DNA from: Betaproteobacteria bacterium
Lineage (GTDB): Bacteria > Pseudomonadota > Gammaproteobacteria > Burkholderiales > Casimicrobiaceae
Assembly: GCA_013298145.1 (NCBI GenBank)
Contig: JAAFJO010000008.1
Span: forward strand, 47,324-111,323
Length of the DNA stretch: 64,000 bases
Direction of reading: 5' to 3'
The notes below the pieces were generated by a model. The model was not told the DNA's origin, made no database searches, and saw nothing but the letters and a program-made list of their open reading frames with translations. Positions 34,069 through 43,813 of this stretch are shown piece after piece; position 1 is the first letter of the stretch, and each line of letters opens with the position of its first letter. A program made the position numbers and the translations under genes.

Positions 34069-34275
34069 TCATCCGGGGCGGTGACCCAGCAAACGCGCTG
34101 GTAAGAAGAGAATCGCCTTTATCAGAGCGAACACACCACCGACTGCAATGCCGATCAAGCGGAAGGGGAGGAGCAGTAGCCAGATGATCGGAAATAACAT
34201 CAGCGCCAGAATCGCAAGTGGCCACGAGAGCACAAACAAAATGCACCAGGCGATGAACAAGAGGAGGGTTTTCAT
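34069..34275 (-). CDS. small hydrophobic membrane protein
   Basis: 68 residues with two or three membrane segments (MKTLLLFIAWCILFVLSWPL and LALMLFPIIWLLLLPF, then a Gly/Val/Ile-rich third) and a basic end (LPARLLGHRPG). Short proteins of this pattern are common hypothetical genes in proteobacteria. ATG 34273-34275 is the only start that gives a clean hydrophobic N-terminus. No function can be assigned. It follows the 60-residue membrane protein gene on the same strand. Confidence 0.65.
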   Translation of the reverse strand: MKTLLLFIAWCILFVLSWPLAILALMLFPIIWLLLLPFRLIGIAVGGVFALIKAILFLPARLLGHRPG

Positions 34276-34345
34276 TTCGACTCTTTCGCTGAGGTTGTTG
34301 GCGAAGCGATAACGCAGTGCCAAGCAATCCGATGACACCGCGTCG

Positions 34346-34528
34346 TTAGACAGTTTTCGGCGCCGTGATAACGATCGGCTCAAGCACGACGCGATCAATC
34401 GTTTCTGCAGGCTTCGCGGTAGCGAAAAGACTCAGCACAGCGCCGACTGTGATTACTGAGAGAAGAGATGCGCACGCGGCCGTTACGGCAGACTCAGTAC
34501 GCGTAAGGGGGTTGTAGGTGCGATTCAT
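34346..34528 (-). CDS. small single-pass membrane protein
   Basis: 60 residues: a polar start (MNRTYNPLTRTESAVTAACA), one membrane segment (about residues 17-38) and a short tail ending VVLEPIVITAPKTV. GGAA is eight bases before the start. The tail pattern, Val/Ile-rich and ending in TAPK, recurs in small predicted exported proteins of related bacteria, but I know no function. It precedes the 68-residue membrane protein by 70 bases. Confidence 0.6.
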   Translation of the reverse strand: MNRTYNPLTRTESAVTAACASLLSVITVGAVLSLFATAKPAETIDRVVLEPIVITAPKTV

Positions 34529-34712
34529 TTGTTATTCCAGTTTCTTTAAGAGGCATCGCGTTGTTGCGATGGAATGAACTGTAAATTTCTCACTGCAGCG
34601 GCGCTATTGCGCTGCGATGAATCGCGGGGAGCGTGCGCGAAATGCGGAAAAATAGCGTGAAGTAGTGCAAAAAGGAGCGCTACGTCTCTGCGAACCTAGA
34701 CAACAGACGCCC

Positions 34713-35720
34713 ATGAACCGAGATACCAAGACGCACACGCCAGTGATTGTTCGATTCGCCGCGATGGGAGATGCGGTGTTGCTCACGGTGTTGATTCATC
34801 GCTTATCGGAGCGGTATCAACGCCCAGTGAACCTGTTGTCCTCTGGCGGCTGGACAAAGAGCCTTCTCTCACCCGATCCGACTGTCGGCGAAATCACGCT
34901 GGTTACAAGCCGAAAGCGTCCGTACTGGCTTACGCCGTCTCAACGCGACGCCGTGAATTGGTTGAAATCGCAGCACGGCCCGGTCTATCTTTGTGACCCT
35001 GACAAGTATTCGCTCCGACTGGTTCGCCGTGCAGTTTCCGATGAGCGCATCATTCGCGTGTGGGATACGTGGCCTGGTCTTGGCGTGCACTGGGCGGATT
35101 GGTGGCAAAGTGTCGGAAGTGGGCGCTCGCTCGAAATTGGCGGCGGACAGCCACGCTTAGTTGTGCCCGAAACATGGCTTACCGACGCTCGCAGTTGGAT
35201 GACCAGGCGCGAACTACTCGAAGGAAAGTTTGTACTCATTCAGCCCGGCAACAAGAAAACAGCGAAGCGCTTTACCTGGAATCGCGAGAATGACAAATTC
35301 TGGCCGCTCGAGCGGTGGCGCGAAACGGTTAACTCCATCCTGCAAAACCAACCAGATTTCAATGTGGTCATTTGCGGCGCGCCGTCAGAGGCCGCACTCG
35401 CCGATCAAATCGTGGCGCTATGCGATGACGCACGCGTGTTCTCCGCCGCGAATGAGCTACCCATTCCGCGGTTTGCTGCCGTCGCAACCATGGCGCATAG
35501 TATGGTCAGCATTGACACTGGGCCCGCACATGTGGCCGCAGCTGTGAATTGCGCCCTGGTTGTATTGTTCGGCGCGTTTGGATGGCGTCGCTGGTGCCCC
35601 CGCGCGCCAAGCGCGAGAGTCATTGCACTCGGCGGTGCAGACGAAACTAACACCGGACATGTCAATCAAATTAGTGCGAACCACGTCATCGCGGCCTGGC
35701 AGTCGCTCGGAACGAAGTGA
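34713..35720 (+). CDS. glycosyltransferase family 9 (heptosyltransferase-like)
   Basis: About 335 residues with two Rossmann halves. The first begins VIVRFAAMGDAVLLTVLIHR; the second holds KFVLIQPGNKKTAKRFTWNR, the WRETVNSILQNQPDFNVVIC helix-strand and the donor-site block MVSIDTGPAHVAAAVNCALV, all typical of GT9 enzymes that add heptose to lipopolysaccharide core. The gene is solitary, with no other LPS genes in the window, so the acceptor is unknown. ATG 34713 is preferred over an in-frame GTG 16 codons upstream because it starts directly before the first strand. Confidence 0.88.
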   Translation: MNRDTKTHTPVIVRFAAMGDAVLLTVLIHRLSERYQRPVNLLSSGGWTKSLLSPDPTVGEITLVTSRKRPYWLTPSQRDAVNWLKSQHGPVYLCDPDKYSLRLVRRAVSDERIIRVWDTWPGLGVHWADWWQSVGSGRSLEIGGGQPRLVVPETWLTDARSWMTRRELLEGKFVLIQPGNKKTAKRFTWNRENDKFWPLERWRETVNSILQNQPDFNVVICGAPSEAALADQIVALCDDARVFSAANELPIPRFAAVATMAHSMVSIDTGPAHVAAAVNCALVVLFGAFGWRRWCPRAPSARVIALGGADETNTGHVNQISANHVIAAWQSLGTK

Positions 35721-35761
35721 CAGCGATGCAACAACCTTCGAGGGCTTCGCAACGAACCAAA

Positions 35762-35922
35762 GCTTACGGTCTCCGCAGAGCGCCACTGCGCGAAGTGAAT
35801 GTCGCTCTAAGCTACGCTAATTTCGCCACGCTAGGCTAGCTTCGCGATCCTCGAACCTTCGGTTCGATCTTACGAAATCTGGGACGGTCATTCGACCGTG
35901 ACAGATTTCGCGCCTCACCTCG
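35762..35922. repeat. tandem repeat unit 1 (duplicated glmS 3' end)
   Basis: About 161 bases starting GCTTACGGTCTCCGCAGA. It repeats the following unit, including CCTCGAACCTTCGGTTCGAT and the hairpin ACGGTC-ATTC-GACCGT. Since the second unit contains the true end of glmS, this one is a non-coding copy of the last glmS codons, its stop and the DNA behind it. An internal 21-base segment (TAATTTCGCCACGCTAGGCT plus one base) replaces a shorter one in unit 2. Confidence 0.9.
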
Positions 35923-36058
35923 GCTTATGGTCTCCACATAACTTCGCTGCGCGAAGTGAGTGTCGCCCTAAACCACGCAAGTCTCGCTTCGCGATCCTCG
36001 AACCTTCGGTTCGATCTTGCGAAATCTGAGACGGTCATTCGACCGTGACAGATTTCGC
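35923..36058. repeat. tandem repeat unit 2, overlapping the glmS end
   Basis: Starts GCTTATGGTCTCCACATA and runs into the last eight codons and stop of glmS. The outer arms ATCTTGCGAAATCTG (36014-36028) and CAGATTTCGCAAGAT (36049-36063) pair perfectly over 15 bases, then a two-by-two internal loop, then ACGGTC/GACCGT with a four-base loop. The glmS stop codon lies in the loop-proximal part of this 50-base hairpin. Confidence 0.9.
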
Positions 36059-37873
36059 AAGATTGCGTGGTTTATCCACATCCGTGCCGCGTGCCACTGC
36101 GGTGTGATACGCGAGCAATTGCAGTGGCACCACATGCAGGATGGGTGAGAGCACGCCGTAGTGTTCTGGCATACGAATTAAATGCACGCCTTCGCTGCCG
36201 CCGATATGCGAGTCGCCATCGGCGAACACGTAGAGCTCGCCACCTCGTGCGCGCACCTCTTGCATGTTGCTCTTGAGCTTCTCAATCAACGTGTCGTTTG
36301 GAGCGACGACGACGACAGGCATTTCTGCCGTGACGAGCGCGAGTGGTCCATGTTTCAGTTCGCCTGCGGGATAGGCCTCAGCGTGGATGTAGCTGATCTC
36401 TTTTAGCTTCAACGCACCTTCTAGTGCAATTGGATAGTGCAGGCCACGCCCGAGGAAGAGCGCGTTTTCTTTGCGCGCAAATTCTTCGGCCCACGCGATC
36501 ACCTGTGGCTCCAGCGCAAGAATCGCTTGTAGCGCCGTTGGGATATGACGCAGCTCTTTGAGATAGCGTGATTCCTCGTCTGCGCTGAGCGAGCCGCGCA
36601 GTTTTGCGAGCGCGAGCGTGAGCAAGAACAACCCGACGAGTTGCGTTGTAAACGCTTTCGTGGAGGCCACACCAATTTCCACACCCGCGCGTGTGATGTA
36701 GGCGAGCTTGCATTCACGCACCATCGCGCTTGTTGCGACGTTACAAATGGTGAGCGTCTGTTCCATGCCCAGAGATTGAGCGTGTCGAAGTGCGGCTAAA
36801 GTGTCAGCGGTTTCGCCCGATTGCGAGATGGTGACCACAAGCGTGTTCGGGTGCGGCACGCTATCACGATATCGATACTCGCTCGCAACTTCCACGCTGC
36901 AGGGCACGCGAGCAATGCTTTCCAGCCAATACTTCGCAGTGAGTCCGGAGTAGTAGCTCGTACCGCACGCCAGAATCAAGACACGATCAACTTTCTTGAA
37001 TATTGCGTCGGCTTCATCCCCGAAGAGCGACGCGTCAATGGTCTCGACGCCTTGCAAGGTGTCACCCAGCGCGCGCGGCTGCTCAAAAATTTCCTTCTGC
37101 ATGTAATGCCGATAAGGGCCGAGCTCGACGGCGCCTGAATGCGCGTGCACAGTTTTCACCGGGCGTTCGAGCGGCGTCATCATTCGCCCGGCCTTGTTCG
37201 CGATCCACACATTTGACAACTGCAAATCGACGACATCACCCTCTTCGAGGTAGATGATTTGGTCGGTGACACCTGCCAGCGCCATTGCATCACTCGCTAC
37301 ATAGTTTCCTGCGCTTGATCGGCCCACAATCATCGGCGAACCCGCCCGCGCGCCAACTACGCGATGGGGCTCGTCGCGACACAACACCGCAATCGCATAC
37401 GCACCTTGTAGACGCTTCACAGCCGTTTGCACCGCTGTAAACAGATCGCCGTCGTAGAGGTGATCGATTAAATGCGCGATCACTTCGGTGTCAGTTTGGC
37501 TCTCAAACGTGTAGCCGCGCGCCTTCAATTCGCCGCGCAATTCGTCATGGTTTTCGATGATGCCGTTGTGTACGAGTGCGATGCGGGGCGACACAGGATC
37601 GCTCGATATGTGCGGGTGAGCGTTGCGCACCGCTGGCGCACCGTGCGTGGCCCAGCGCGTGTGCGAGATGCCAGTGAACCCAGAGAGTCCACTCGATTGC
37701 ACTTCCTTCTCAAGCTCGGCAACACGACTCACGCTACGTGCCCGCACCAGCGCGCCGTTCGAATGCACTGCAACGCCGCACGAGTCGTAGCCACGGTATT
37801 CAAGACGCTTCAGACCCTCGACCAAGACGCTTACGACGCTTTGGGTCGCCACCGCGCCAACAATTCCGCACAT
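36035..37873 (-). CDS. glmS: glutamine--fructose-6-phosphate aminotransferase
   Basis: Makes glucosamine 6-phosphate for cell wall and LPS. 612 residues from ATG 37873; the nucleophile Cys follows the initiator (MCGIVGAVA), so the upstream in-frame extension is not used. The glutaminase domain spans about 1-240 ([24 protein letters not shown]), followed by two SIS domains ([49 protein letters not shown]) and the conserved end [15 protein letters not shown]. No glmS ribozyme is expected in proteobacteria and none is seen. The 3' end overlaps a long hairpin duplicated downstream. Confidence 0.97.
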   Translation of the reverse strand: MCGIVGAVATQSVVSVLVEGLKRLEYRGYDSCGVAVHSNGALVRARSVSRVAELEKEVQSSGLSGFTGISHTRWATHGAPAVRNAHPHISSDPVSPRIALVHNGIIENHDELRGELKARGYTFESQTDTEVIAHLIDHLYDGDLFTAVQTAVKRLQGAYAIAVLCRDEPHRVVGARAGSPMIVGRSSAGNYVASDAMALAGVTDQIIYLEEGDVVDLQLSNVWIANKAGRMMTPLERPVKTVHAHSGAVELGPYRHYMQKEIFEQPRALGDTLQGVETIDASLFGDEADAIFKKVDRVLILACGTSYYSGLTAKYWLESIARVPCSVEVASEYRYRDSVPHPNTLVVTISQSGETADTLAALRHAQSLGMEQTLTICNVATSAMVRECKLAYITRAGVEIGVASTKAFTTQLVGLFLLTLALAKLRGSLSADEESRYLKELRHIPTALQAILALEPQVIAWAEEFARKENALFLGRGLHYPIALEGALKLKEISYIHAEAYPAGELKHGPLALVTAEMPVVVVAPNDTLIEKLKSNMQEVRARGGELYVFADGDSHIGGSEGVHLIRMPEHYGVLSPILHVVPLQLLAYHTAVARGTDVDKPRNLAKSVTVE

Positions 37874-37942
37874 TTCAAATTTCCTTCGGTCACGCGAGCG
37901 CACGCTCGACACTGGGTGAGATCGTAACTACTGTTTCGCAAG

Positions 37943-38009
37943 TATTTACTTCAAATTAAATTGCTTTTTGCAATAATTATTTACAACAGGTATTTATCGC
38001 AATATTTAC
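37943..38009. promoter_or_regulatory. TATTTAC direct repeats, candidate Lrp-type operator
   Basis: TATTTAC occurs at 37943, 37978 and 38003, with TATTTAT at 37991, giving spacings of 35, 13 and 12 bases in the 153-base AT-rich gap between glmS and the divergent regulator gene. AT-rich, regularly spaced half-sites are typical for Lrp/AsnC proteins, so autoregulation is likely. Confidence 0.5.
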
Positions 38010-38026
38010 TCATATCAGTTAGCTAA

Positions 38027-38506
38027 ATGAATAATTTTGACGATCTAGATCTACGAATCCTCGATGCGCTGCAACGGGATGCGAGCGGCACGAACGAGGC
38101 GCTCGCGCAACGGGTGTTCTCGTCTCAAGCGACTGTGCTGCGCCGTGTGCGCACGTTGCGCGAATCCGGTGTGATCGAGGCGATTCGAGCCACGCTTTCG
38201 CTCACCCCTTTCCCCGGCATCCTGACGGCGATTTCCGAAGTTTCGCTCGTTCAGCAAAACGCCGAGGCGTTCACCACGTTTGAGCTGCTGATTCGCTCAG
38301 AAGCGAGCATCGCACAGTGTTACCAAACCGCGCCAGCGGCCGACTACACGCTGGTGCTCACACTGCAATCGATGGAGGATTACAACGACCTGGTGCAACG
38401 CGTGTTTACCGCCGTCAACAACGTACGCAACGTGCGAACGCGGTTCGCCACCAAACGGGTCAAAGCGAGCCTTGCTCTGCCAGTGAAATCGGCGCTGGCC
38501 ACCTAA
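38027..38506 (+). CDS. Lrp/AsnC family transcriptional regulator
   Basis: 159 residues. The N-terminal helix-turn-helix runs LDLRILDALQRDASGTNEAL to RRVRTLRESGVIEAIRATL, and the C-terminal part has the RAM ligand-binding fold (ISEVSLVQQNAEAFTTFELL, QCYQTAPAADYTLVLTLQSM). It is divergent from glmS. The effector is probably an amino acid, but no neighbouring amino-acid gene points to which. Spaced TATTTAC sites lie in front of it. Confidence 0.92.
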   Translation: MNNFDDLDLRILDALQRDASGTNEALAQRVFSSQATVLRRVRTLRESGVIEAIRATLSLTPFPGILTAISEVSLVQQNAEAFTTFELLIRSEASIAQCYQTAPAADYTLVLTLQSMEDYNDLVQRVFTAVNNVRNVRTRFATKRVKASLALPVKSALAT

Positions 38507-38582
38507 TTGAGGGCGCCGAGATGATGATTCGGCGCGACGGGCACCAGATACACAACTTTTTTTAGGCAACGCTTTTTACATC

Positions 38583-38640
38583 GGGGCTAGCGAAGCACTT
38601 TATATCGATTTAGTTAACTGCATTAATTCGATCTAGCCCC
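38583..38640. repeat. inverted GGGGCTAG/CTAGCCCC pair
   Basis: GGGGCTAG (38583-38590) and CTAGCCCC (38633-38640) bracket 42 bases of AT-rich DNA between the convergent regulator gene and panC. The same heptamer CTAGCCC occurs in other AT-rich gaps of the window. Confidence 0.6.
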
Positions 38641-38655
38641 AAGCGAACATCGCGC

Positions 38656-39492
38656 TTACGAATTAAGTTGCAGTTCAACATTGTCAAGTAAGCGCGGCGC
38701 GCCCAAGCGCGCAGCGGCCAGGATCACGAGCGATCGGTCTTCCTCGCTCGGCGGCAAGAGATCAGATTGGCGGCGAACCGTGATGTAGTCTGGCTTCCAG
38801 CCGTGCCGCGCGAGTTCAGTCATCGCTTCCGCTTCGAGGGTCGCGTAGGAATGCGTGCCACGGTGAAGCGCATCCTTGAGCTCGCACAGCACCCGGTACA
38901 AGCGCGGCGCCTCGGCGCGTTCACTGGCTGATAAATATTGATTGCGTGATGAGAGCGCCAAGCCATCATCCGCGCGCACCGTCTCAGCCAGGATGATCTC
39001 CACAGGAGACGCGAGCTGTTGCACCATGTTCTTCAACACGAGGCACTGCTGGTAATCCTTTTTTCCAAACACGGCGGCCTTTGGCTGCACCATGTTGAAA
39101 AGCTTCAGCACCACTGTCGCAACACCACGAAAATGCCCTGGGCGAACAGCCCCCTCAAGAATGTCCTCAATCGGCCCCGGATTCACGACGTACTGCTGCG
39201 GCTGCGGATAGAGCTCGGCCTCATCTGGCGCGAAGACCACGTCAACGCCAATGCTTTCGAGCTTGTCGCAGTCGTCGCGCAGCGTGCGTGGGTAGCGATC
39301 AAAATCCTCATGCGGCCCAAACTGCAAGCGATTCACGAAGATGCTTACGACTGTGCATGCACCGCGAGGCGCGGCCTCTTCGACGAGACGAAGGTGGCCA
39401 TCATGCAAATTCCCCATCGTGGGAACGAACACGTTATTCGGGACACCTTGCAAATATTTACGTAGCTCGGCAACGGTATGGATGACTTCCAT
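38656..39492 (-). CDS. panC: pantothenate synthetase
   Basis: Joins pantoate and beta-alanine with ATP, the last step of pantothenate synthesis. 278 residues. [18 protein letters not shown] carries the nucleotidyl-transferase HIGH-like loop; [36 protein letters not shown] and the KMSK-like [17 protein letters not shown] loop follow. panB and panD are not in the window. It is convergent with the Lrp-type gene and 72 bases downstream of the HAD gene on the same strand. Confidence 0.96.
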   Translation of the reverse strand: MEVIHTVAELRKYLQGVPNNVFVPTMGNLHDGHLRLVEEAAPRGACTVVSIFVNRLQFGPHEDFDRYPRTLRDDCDKLESIGVDVVFAPDEAELYPQPQQYVVNPGPIEDILEGAVRPGHFRGVATVVLKLFNMVQPKAAVFGKKDYQQCLVLKNMVQQLASPVEIILAETVRADDGLALSSRNQYLSASERAEAPRLYRVLCELKDALHRGTHSYATLEAEAMTELARHGWKPDYITVRRQSDLLPPSEEDRSLVILAAARLGAPRLLDNVELQLNS

Positions 39493-39564
39493 GCTTCTCT
39501 CCCAAAGCGCAGAACAAAAAAGGGACGCGTTCTTGACGCGCAGTAATCTCGGGCAGCTTAAGGT

Positions 39565-40212
39565 TTATTCGTACGAGTGAATCGTATGCTGAAGCTGAAG
39601 CGGGTGTTCTACAACTTTAGCCGCACCCGCGGTTTCCAGCTCCGCCTGGCTACCAAAACCCCACAAAACGCCGAGCGAGCGCGTGCCAGCATGCTTCGCC
39701 GCCAAGATGTCTTTGTCGCGATCGCCAATCATGAGGCCACTGTGCGGCGCGATCCCATAGCTGCGGACCAAATGCGCGAGCAATTCGTCTTTGCGGTCAA
39801 AACGACCATCCAGCTCAGGCCCGTGGATGCCATCAAAGTATCTCGCAAGGTCAAATCGAGAAATGATCCGCTCCGCAAACACCCGCGGCTTACTGGTGCA
39901 CAGGGCAATCGTGAAACCCTGTAAGTGAAGGCGCCGCACGGAGTCGGCAATGCCGTCGTAGAGCTCGTTTTCGAGCCAGCCGTACTCGTCATAGCGCTCG
40001 CGGTAAGCCAGTATGGCCCGCTCCACGTCGAGCTCGGGATAAAGTTTTGGCAGCGATTCACGGAACGGCGGCCCTACCAGTGGTAGGGTCTGCTGCAAAC
40101 TGATCTGCGGCGCGCCCAATCGTTCGAAGGCGTAATTCAAGCAACGATGGATCCCCAACAGGTTGTTAGAAATCGTGCCATCGAGGTCAAAAAAAAGCGT
40201 TGTGATCGCCAC
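39565..40212 (-). CDS. HAD-superfamily phosphatase, phosphoglycolate phosphatase-like
   Basis: 215 residues with the four HAD motifs: the nucleophile loop FFDLDGTISNN, IALCTSKP (Thr/Ser), RKDELLAHL (Lys) and MIGDRDKDILAAKHAG (acidic pair). A helical cap between motifs 1 and 2 places it in subfamily IA with phosphoglycolate phosphatase and similar enzymes. The physiological phosphate ester cannot be read out. It is divergent from fpr over 35 bases and may be co-transcribed with panC. Confidence 0.88.
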   Translation of the reverse strand: MAITTLFFDLDGTISNNLLGIHRCLNYAFERLGAPQISLQQTLPLVGPPFRESLPKLYPELDVERAILAYRERYDEYGWLENELYDGIADSVRRLHLQGFTIALCTSKPRVFAERIISRFDLARYFDGIHGPELDGRFDRKDELLAHLVRSYGIAPHSGLMIGDRDKDILAAKHAGTRSLGVLWGFGSQAELETAGAAKVVEHPLQLQHTIHSYE

Positions 40213-40247
40213 GTAGAATTTCAGATTATTTTTCGCGGTATCGCGCC

Positions 40248-41015
40248 ATGGCTCAGAAGTTTATCGAAGGCCGCATCGTTGGTCGCACTGACTACACCGA
40301 TTCTTTGTTCTCGTTGCAGTTCGAGGCAACGATCGAGCCCTTCGTTGCCGGACAGTTTTGCCGCGTTGGACTCGAACTCGATACCGAAAAGGGCCGAGAA
40401 ATCGTGATGCGCCCCTACTCGCTGGTGAACGCGGCGAGCGAGCGCCCTTACGAAATCGTGCTGATTAAAGTCGCGCGAGAGTCCGGCGGCGTCCTCACGC
40501 CAGCGCTTCACGAAGCGAAAGTGGGCGATTCGCTCTACGTAGCGCCGCGCGCGAACGGTTTTTTCTCAATGCCGGAGGTGCCCGACGCGGAAGTGCTGTG
40601 GGGACTATCGACGGGTACCGCCATTGGCCCTTACCTGAGCTTCATGAAAGGTACGGAGGCATGGAAAAAGTTCAGAAAAATCGTGTTTGTTCACGCAGTG
40701 CGCTCTGCAGCTGAGCTCACGTATCGCGATCAAATCGCCGCTATCGCTAAAGACCATCCCGAGCAATTCCAATACATCCCGTTCGTTTCGCGCGAGGATT
40801 TTCCTGGCGCTCTGCGCGGGCGGATCCCAAACGCAATTGCCGACGGCACGCTCGAGGCGCGTGCTGGCATCAAGCTCACGCCGGAATCGGCGCATTGCAT
40901 GCTTTGCGGCAACCCTGATATGGTGTCCGATACCACTGCGATTCTCGAATCCCGGGGTTTGCGGAAACACAAGCGCAAAGAGCCGGGGCACGTGACGACT
41001 GAGGCGTATTGGTAG
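40248..41015 (+). CDS. fpr: ferredoxin--NADP reductase
   Basis: FAD enzyme exchanging electrons between NADPH and ferredoxin or flavodoxin. 255 residues. The FAD block is MRPYSLVNAASERPYEI, the NADP loop LWGLSTGTAIGPYLSFMKGT, then VHAVRSAAELTYRDQI and the C-terminal CMLCGNPDMVSDTTAIL, and it ends in an aromatic residue (TTEAYW), as in subclass I/II bacterial enzymes. In related bacteria Fpr often answers oxidative stress; no regulator site was identified in the 35-base divergent gap. Confidence 0.95.
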   Translation: MAQKFIEGRIVGRTDYTDSLFSLQFEATIEPFVAGQFCRVGLELDTEKGREIVMRPYSLVNAASERPYEIVLIKVARESGGVLTPALHEAKVGDSLYVAPRANGFFSMPEVPDAEVLWGLSTGTAIGPYLSFMKGTEAWKKFRKIVFVHAVRSAAELTYRDQIAAIAKDHPEQFQYIPFVSREDFPGALRGRIPNAIADGTLEARAGIKLTPESAHCMLCGNPDMVSDTTAILESRGLRKHKRKEPGHVTTEAYW

Positions 41016-41153
41016 CCGCACGTGCTCAGAGACCGCCGCGTCAGGTGAGCTCAGAATTTCCTCATTCAAATCAAAACAATTGACAGGGGTAACCAGGATG
41101 AGCACATTTGCGCCCTCGGCGCATCGGGCGTCTGCTTTAGTTTGGGGATCTCC

Positions 41154-41837
41154 ATGAATCGTTTGGCTGCAGAATTCATTGGCACGTTTTGGTTGGTGCT
41201 AGGTGGCTGTGGAAGTGCGGTGCTCGCTGCAGCGTTCCCTGAGGTTGGAATTGGGCTGCATGGCGTCTCCCTCGCATTTGGTCTCACTGTGTTGACGATG
41301 GCCTATGCGATCGGGCATGTGTCTGGCTGCCACTTAAATCCCGCCGTCTCAGTTGGATTATGGGCGGGTGGACGATTTGACGGAAAGGATCTACCGGGCT
41401 ACATCATCGCGCAAACACTCGGTGCAATTGCGGCAGCCGCCGTGCTCTATGTGATCGTCACGGGTCGTGCCGGCGCGGAGATCGGCGGATTTGCATCGAA
41501 CGGCTATGACGCGCTATCGCCCGGCAAATACTCGATGGTGGCGGCGCTGGTATGCGAAGTTGTGATGACCGCATTCTTTTTGTTCGTGATCATGGGGGCT
41601 ACCGACAAACGGGCGCCAGCAGGATTCGCGCCCATCGCGATAGGGCTTTGTCTAACGCTCATCCACTTGATCAGCATACCTGTCACGAATACCTCAGTGA
41701 ACCCGGCCCGCAGTACAGGTGTTGCGCTGTTTGCCGGCGGTGGCTATCTCGTTCAGCTGTGGCTTTTCTGGTTAGCGCCGCTCCTAGGTGGTGCGCTAGG
41801 CGCGTGGGTGTACAACGTCGTCGCCGACAAGAAGTAG
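41154..41837 (+). CDS. aqpZ: aquaporin Z
   Basis: Inner-membrane water channel of about 227 residues with six membrane helices. Both pore signatures are present: [11 protein letters not shown] (about residue 60) and [12 protein letters not shown] (about residue 185), the second with the Arg of the selectivity filter. The start [20 protein letters not shown] is the family's usual one, so ATG 41154 is preferred to one four codons upstream. GGGG lies seven bases before it. Confidence 0.96.
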   Translation: MNRLAAEFIGTFWLVLGGCGSAVLAAAFPEVGIGLHGVSLAFGLTVLTMAYAIGHVSGCHLNPAVSVGLWAGGRFDGKDLPGYIIAQTLGAIAAAAVLYVIVTGRAGAEIGGFASNGYDALSPGKYSMVAALVCEVVMTAFFLFVIMGATDKRAPAGFAPIAIGLCLTLIHLISIPVTNTSVNPARSTGVALFAGGGYLVQLWLFWLAPLLGGALGAWVYNVVADKK

Positions 41838-41877
41838 CCCCCCCAGGGCCCAACAGATGCGGCGACGCGCCGCACCT

Positions 41878-43713
41878 CTACGACTCGCCGAGGAAGCCAC
41901 CACTTTGATGCTCCCAGAGGCGAGCGTAGAGTCCGCCGCTTGCGAGCAGCTGTTGATGCGTGCCTTCTTCAACGATTCGGCCCTCGTCGAGCACGATAAG
42001 CCTGTCCATTGCAGCAATCGTTGAGAGTCGATGGGCAATCGCTACCACGGTCTTGCCTTCCATGAGTTTATAAAGGCTTTGCTGGATCGCGGCTTCCACT
42101 TCCGAGTCAAGTGCGCTCGTTGCTTCGTCAAGCAAAAGAATTGGAGCGTCCTTAAGCATGACGCGTGCAATCGCGATCCGTTGACGTTGACCGCCCGAGA
42201 GTTTCACCCCGCGCTCTCCAACATGAGCGTCATAGGCCTTGCGTCCCTTCGGGTCGGTGAGCGACAAGATGAACTCATGAGCCTCGGCCTTTTTGGTCGC
42301 CGAAATCATTTCGTCGTCGGATGCATCAGGTCGCCCGTACACAATATTCTCGCGGACCGAACGATGCAGCAACGAGGTGTCTTGCGTCACCATACCGATT
42401 TGCGCACGGAGCGAATCTTGTGTCACCTTCGAAATGTCTTGCCCATCAATGGTGATGCGCCCGCCCGTCGTGTCGTAAAAACGCAAGAGCAAATTCACGA
42501 TGGTGGATTTACCCGCGCCAGAGCGTCCCACCAGCCCGATCTTTTCTCCTGGTTTGATGGTGAGCGATAAATCGTGGAGCACTCGCTTTTCTTGCGAGTA
42601 GCCAAAATCAACGCGCTCGAACGTCACTTCACCGCGTCTCACTTCGATCGCTTTTGCGTCAGGTGCGTCAACAATGGCTCGAGATTTCGAGAGTGTTGCG
42701 ATTCCGTCTTTCACGGTTCCGATGTGCTCGAACAAACCGGCAAATTCCCACATGATCCAATGCGACATGCCGTTTAAGCGAACCGCCATCGCGGTAGAAG
42801 CGGCGACCGCGCCAACACCCACCTCACCGCGGGACCAAAGCCACACCGAGACCCCCGCCGTAGATAAGATCAAGAGCGCAATCATGATTTGATTCACGAT
42901 CTCAAAGCTCGTGATCAAGCGCCATTGGAAGTGCACAGTTTTCAGGAAATCCTGCATGGCTGAGCGCACGTAACCCGCCTCGCGATTTGAGTGCGAGAAA
43001 AGCTTTACAGTGGTGATATTTGTGTATGCATCTGTTACGCGCCCTGTCATTAATGAACGTGCATCGGCTTGCTCTTGTGCAACGCTTGCAAGCCTTGGAA
43101 CGAAGTAAATCAGCGCGCAGACATAGAGGAGCAGCCATCCCGTGAAGGGTAGGATCATCCGCCAATCGAAGCTTCCGTTCACTGCGAGCATCGTGCCGAA
43201 GAAGATCAGCACGTACACCAAGATATCGGCAACGATCATCCAAACATCGCGCACGGCGAGTGCGGTTTGCATCACCTTGGTCGCTACGCGCCCTGCGAAT
43301 TCATCCTGATAGAAGCTCATACTCTGCGCAAGCATGGTGCGATGGAAATTCCAGCGCAATCGCATCGGGAAATTGCCCATAATCGACTGATGCTTAAGCG
43401 TTGCCTGAAACGCGACGAGCAGCGGACTGGCGGCGATGATGATGCCTAGGGCGAGGATGCCCGTCTTGCGCTCTGCCCATAACTGCGGCGCAGGGACTTC
43501 GCTCATCCAATCAACAATTTTGGCAATCGCACCAAACAGCGCTGCCTCGAAGCACCCAACTAAGGCGGTAAGGAACGTAAGCGTGAAGATGTATTTCCGC
43601 GCGCCCTCTGTCATTTGCCAGATGAAAGCGAAAAAGGATTTCGGTGGCGGCTGGATCTTTTCCTCCTGAACGTCAGGATAGGGATCCACTAGTTTTTCAA
43701 AATAGGTATACAT
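41878..43713 (-). CDS. ABC exporter, fused membrane and ATPase domains
   Basis: 611 residues: an N-terminal cytoplasmic piece, six membrane helices (about 40-330) and an ATPase domain with GLVGRSGAGKSTIVNLLLRF (Walker A), the Q-loop GMVTQDTSLLHR, signature VKLSGGQRQRIAIARV and LLLDEATSALDSEVEAA. Homodimeric half-transporter of the type related to MsbA and multidrug exporters. The substrate is not evident. It is convergent with aqpZ and precedes no partner half-transporter. Confidence 0.93.
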   Translation of the reverse strand: MYTYFEKLVDPYPDVQEEKIQPPPKSFFAFIWQMTEGARKYIFTLTFLTALVGCFEAALFGAIAKIVDWMSEVPAPQLWAERKTGILALGIIIAASPLLVAFQATLKHQSIMGNFPMRLRWNFHRTMLAQSMSFYQDEFAGRVATKVMQTALAVRDVWMIVADILVYVLIFFGTMLAVNGSFDWRMILPFTGWLLLYVCALIYFVPRLASVAQEQADARSLMTGRVTDAYTNITTVKLFSHSNREAGYVRSAMQDFLKTVHFQWRLITSFEIVNQIMIALLILSTAGVSVWLWSRGEVGVGAVAASTAMAVRLNGMSHWIMWEFAGLFEHIGTVKDGIATLSKSRAIVDAPDAKAIEVRRGEVTFERVDFGYSQEKRVLHDLSLTIKPGEKIGLVGRSGAGKSTIVNLLLRFYDTTGGRITIDGQDISKVTQDSLRAQIGMVTQDTSLLHRSVRENIVYGRPDASDDEMISATKKAEAHEFILSLTDPKGRKAYDAHVGERGVKLSGGQRQRIAIARVMLKDAPILLLDEATSALDSEVEAAIQQSLYKLMEGKTVVAIAHRLSTIAAMDRLIVLDEGRIVEEGTHQQLLASGGLYARLWEHQSGGFLGES

Positions 43714-43813
43714 AAATTTGTCTTTGCTTGACCGATTTCAGCAATGCAGAGGGGTACGAAATCGGGCGTGGTGTTCGAGTTGACTAAGAAAGCGATCGCA
43801 GACACTGCAAACG

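Noticed and set aside
36035..36063. glmS ribozyme
   Set aside because: The self-cleaving glmS ribozyme is a 5' element of Gram-positive bacteria; the structure here is at the 3' end and has none of its features.
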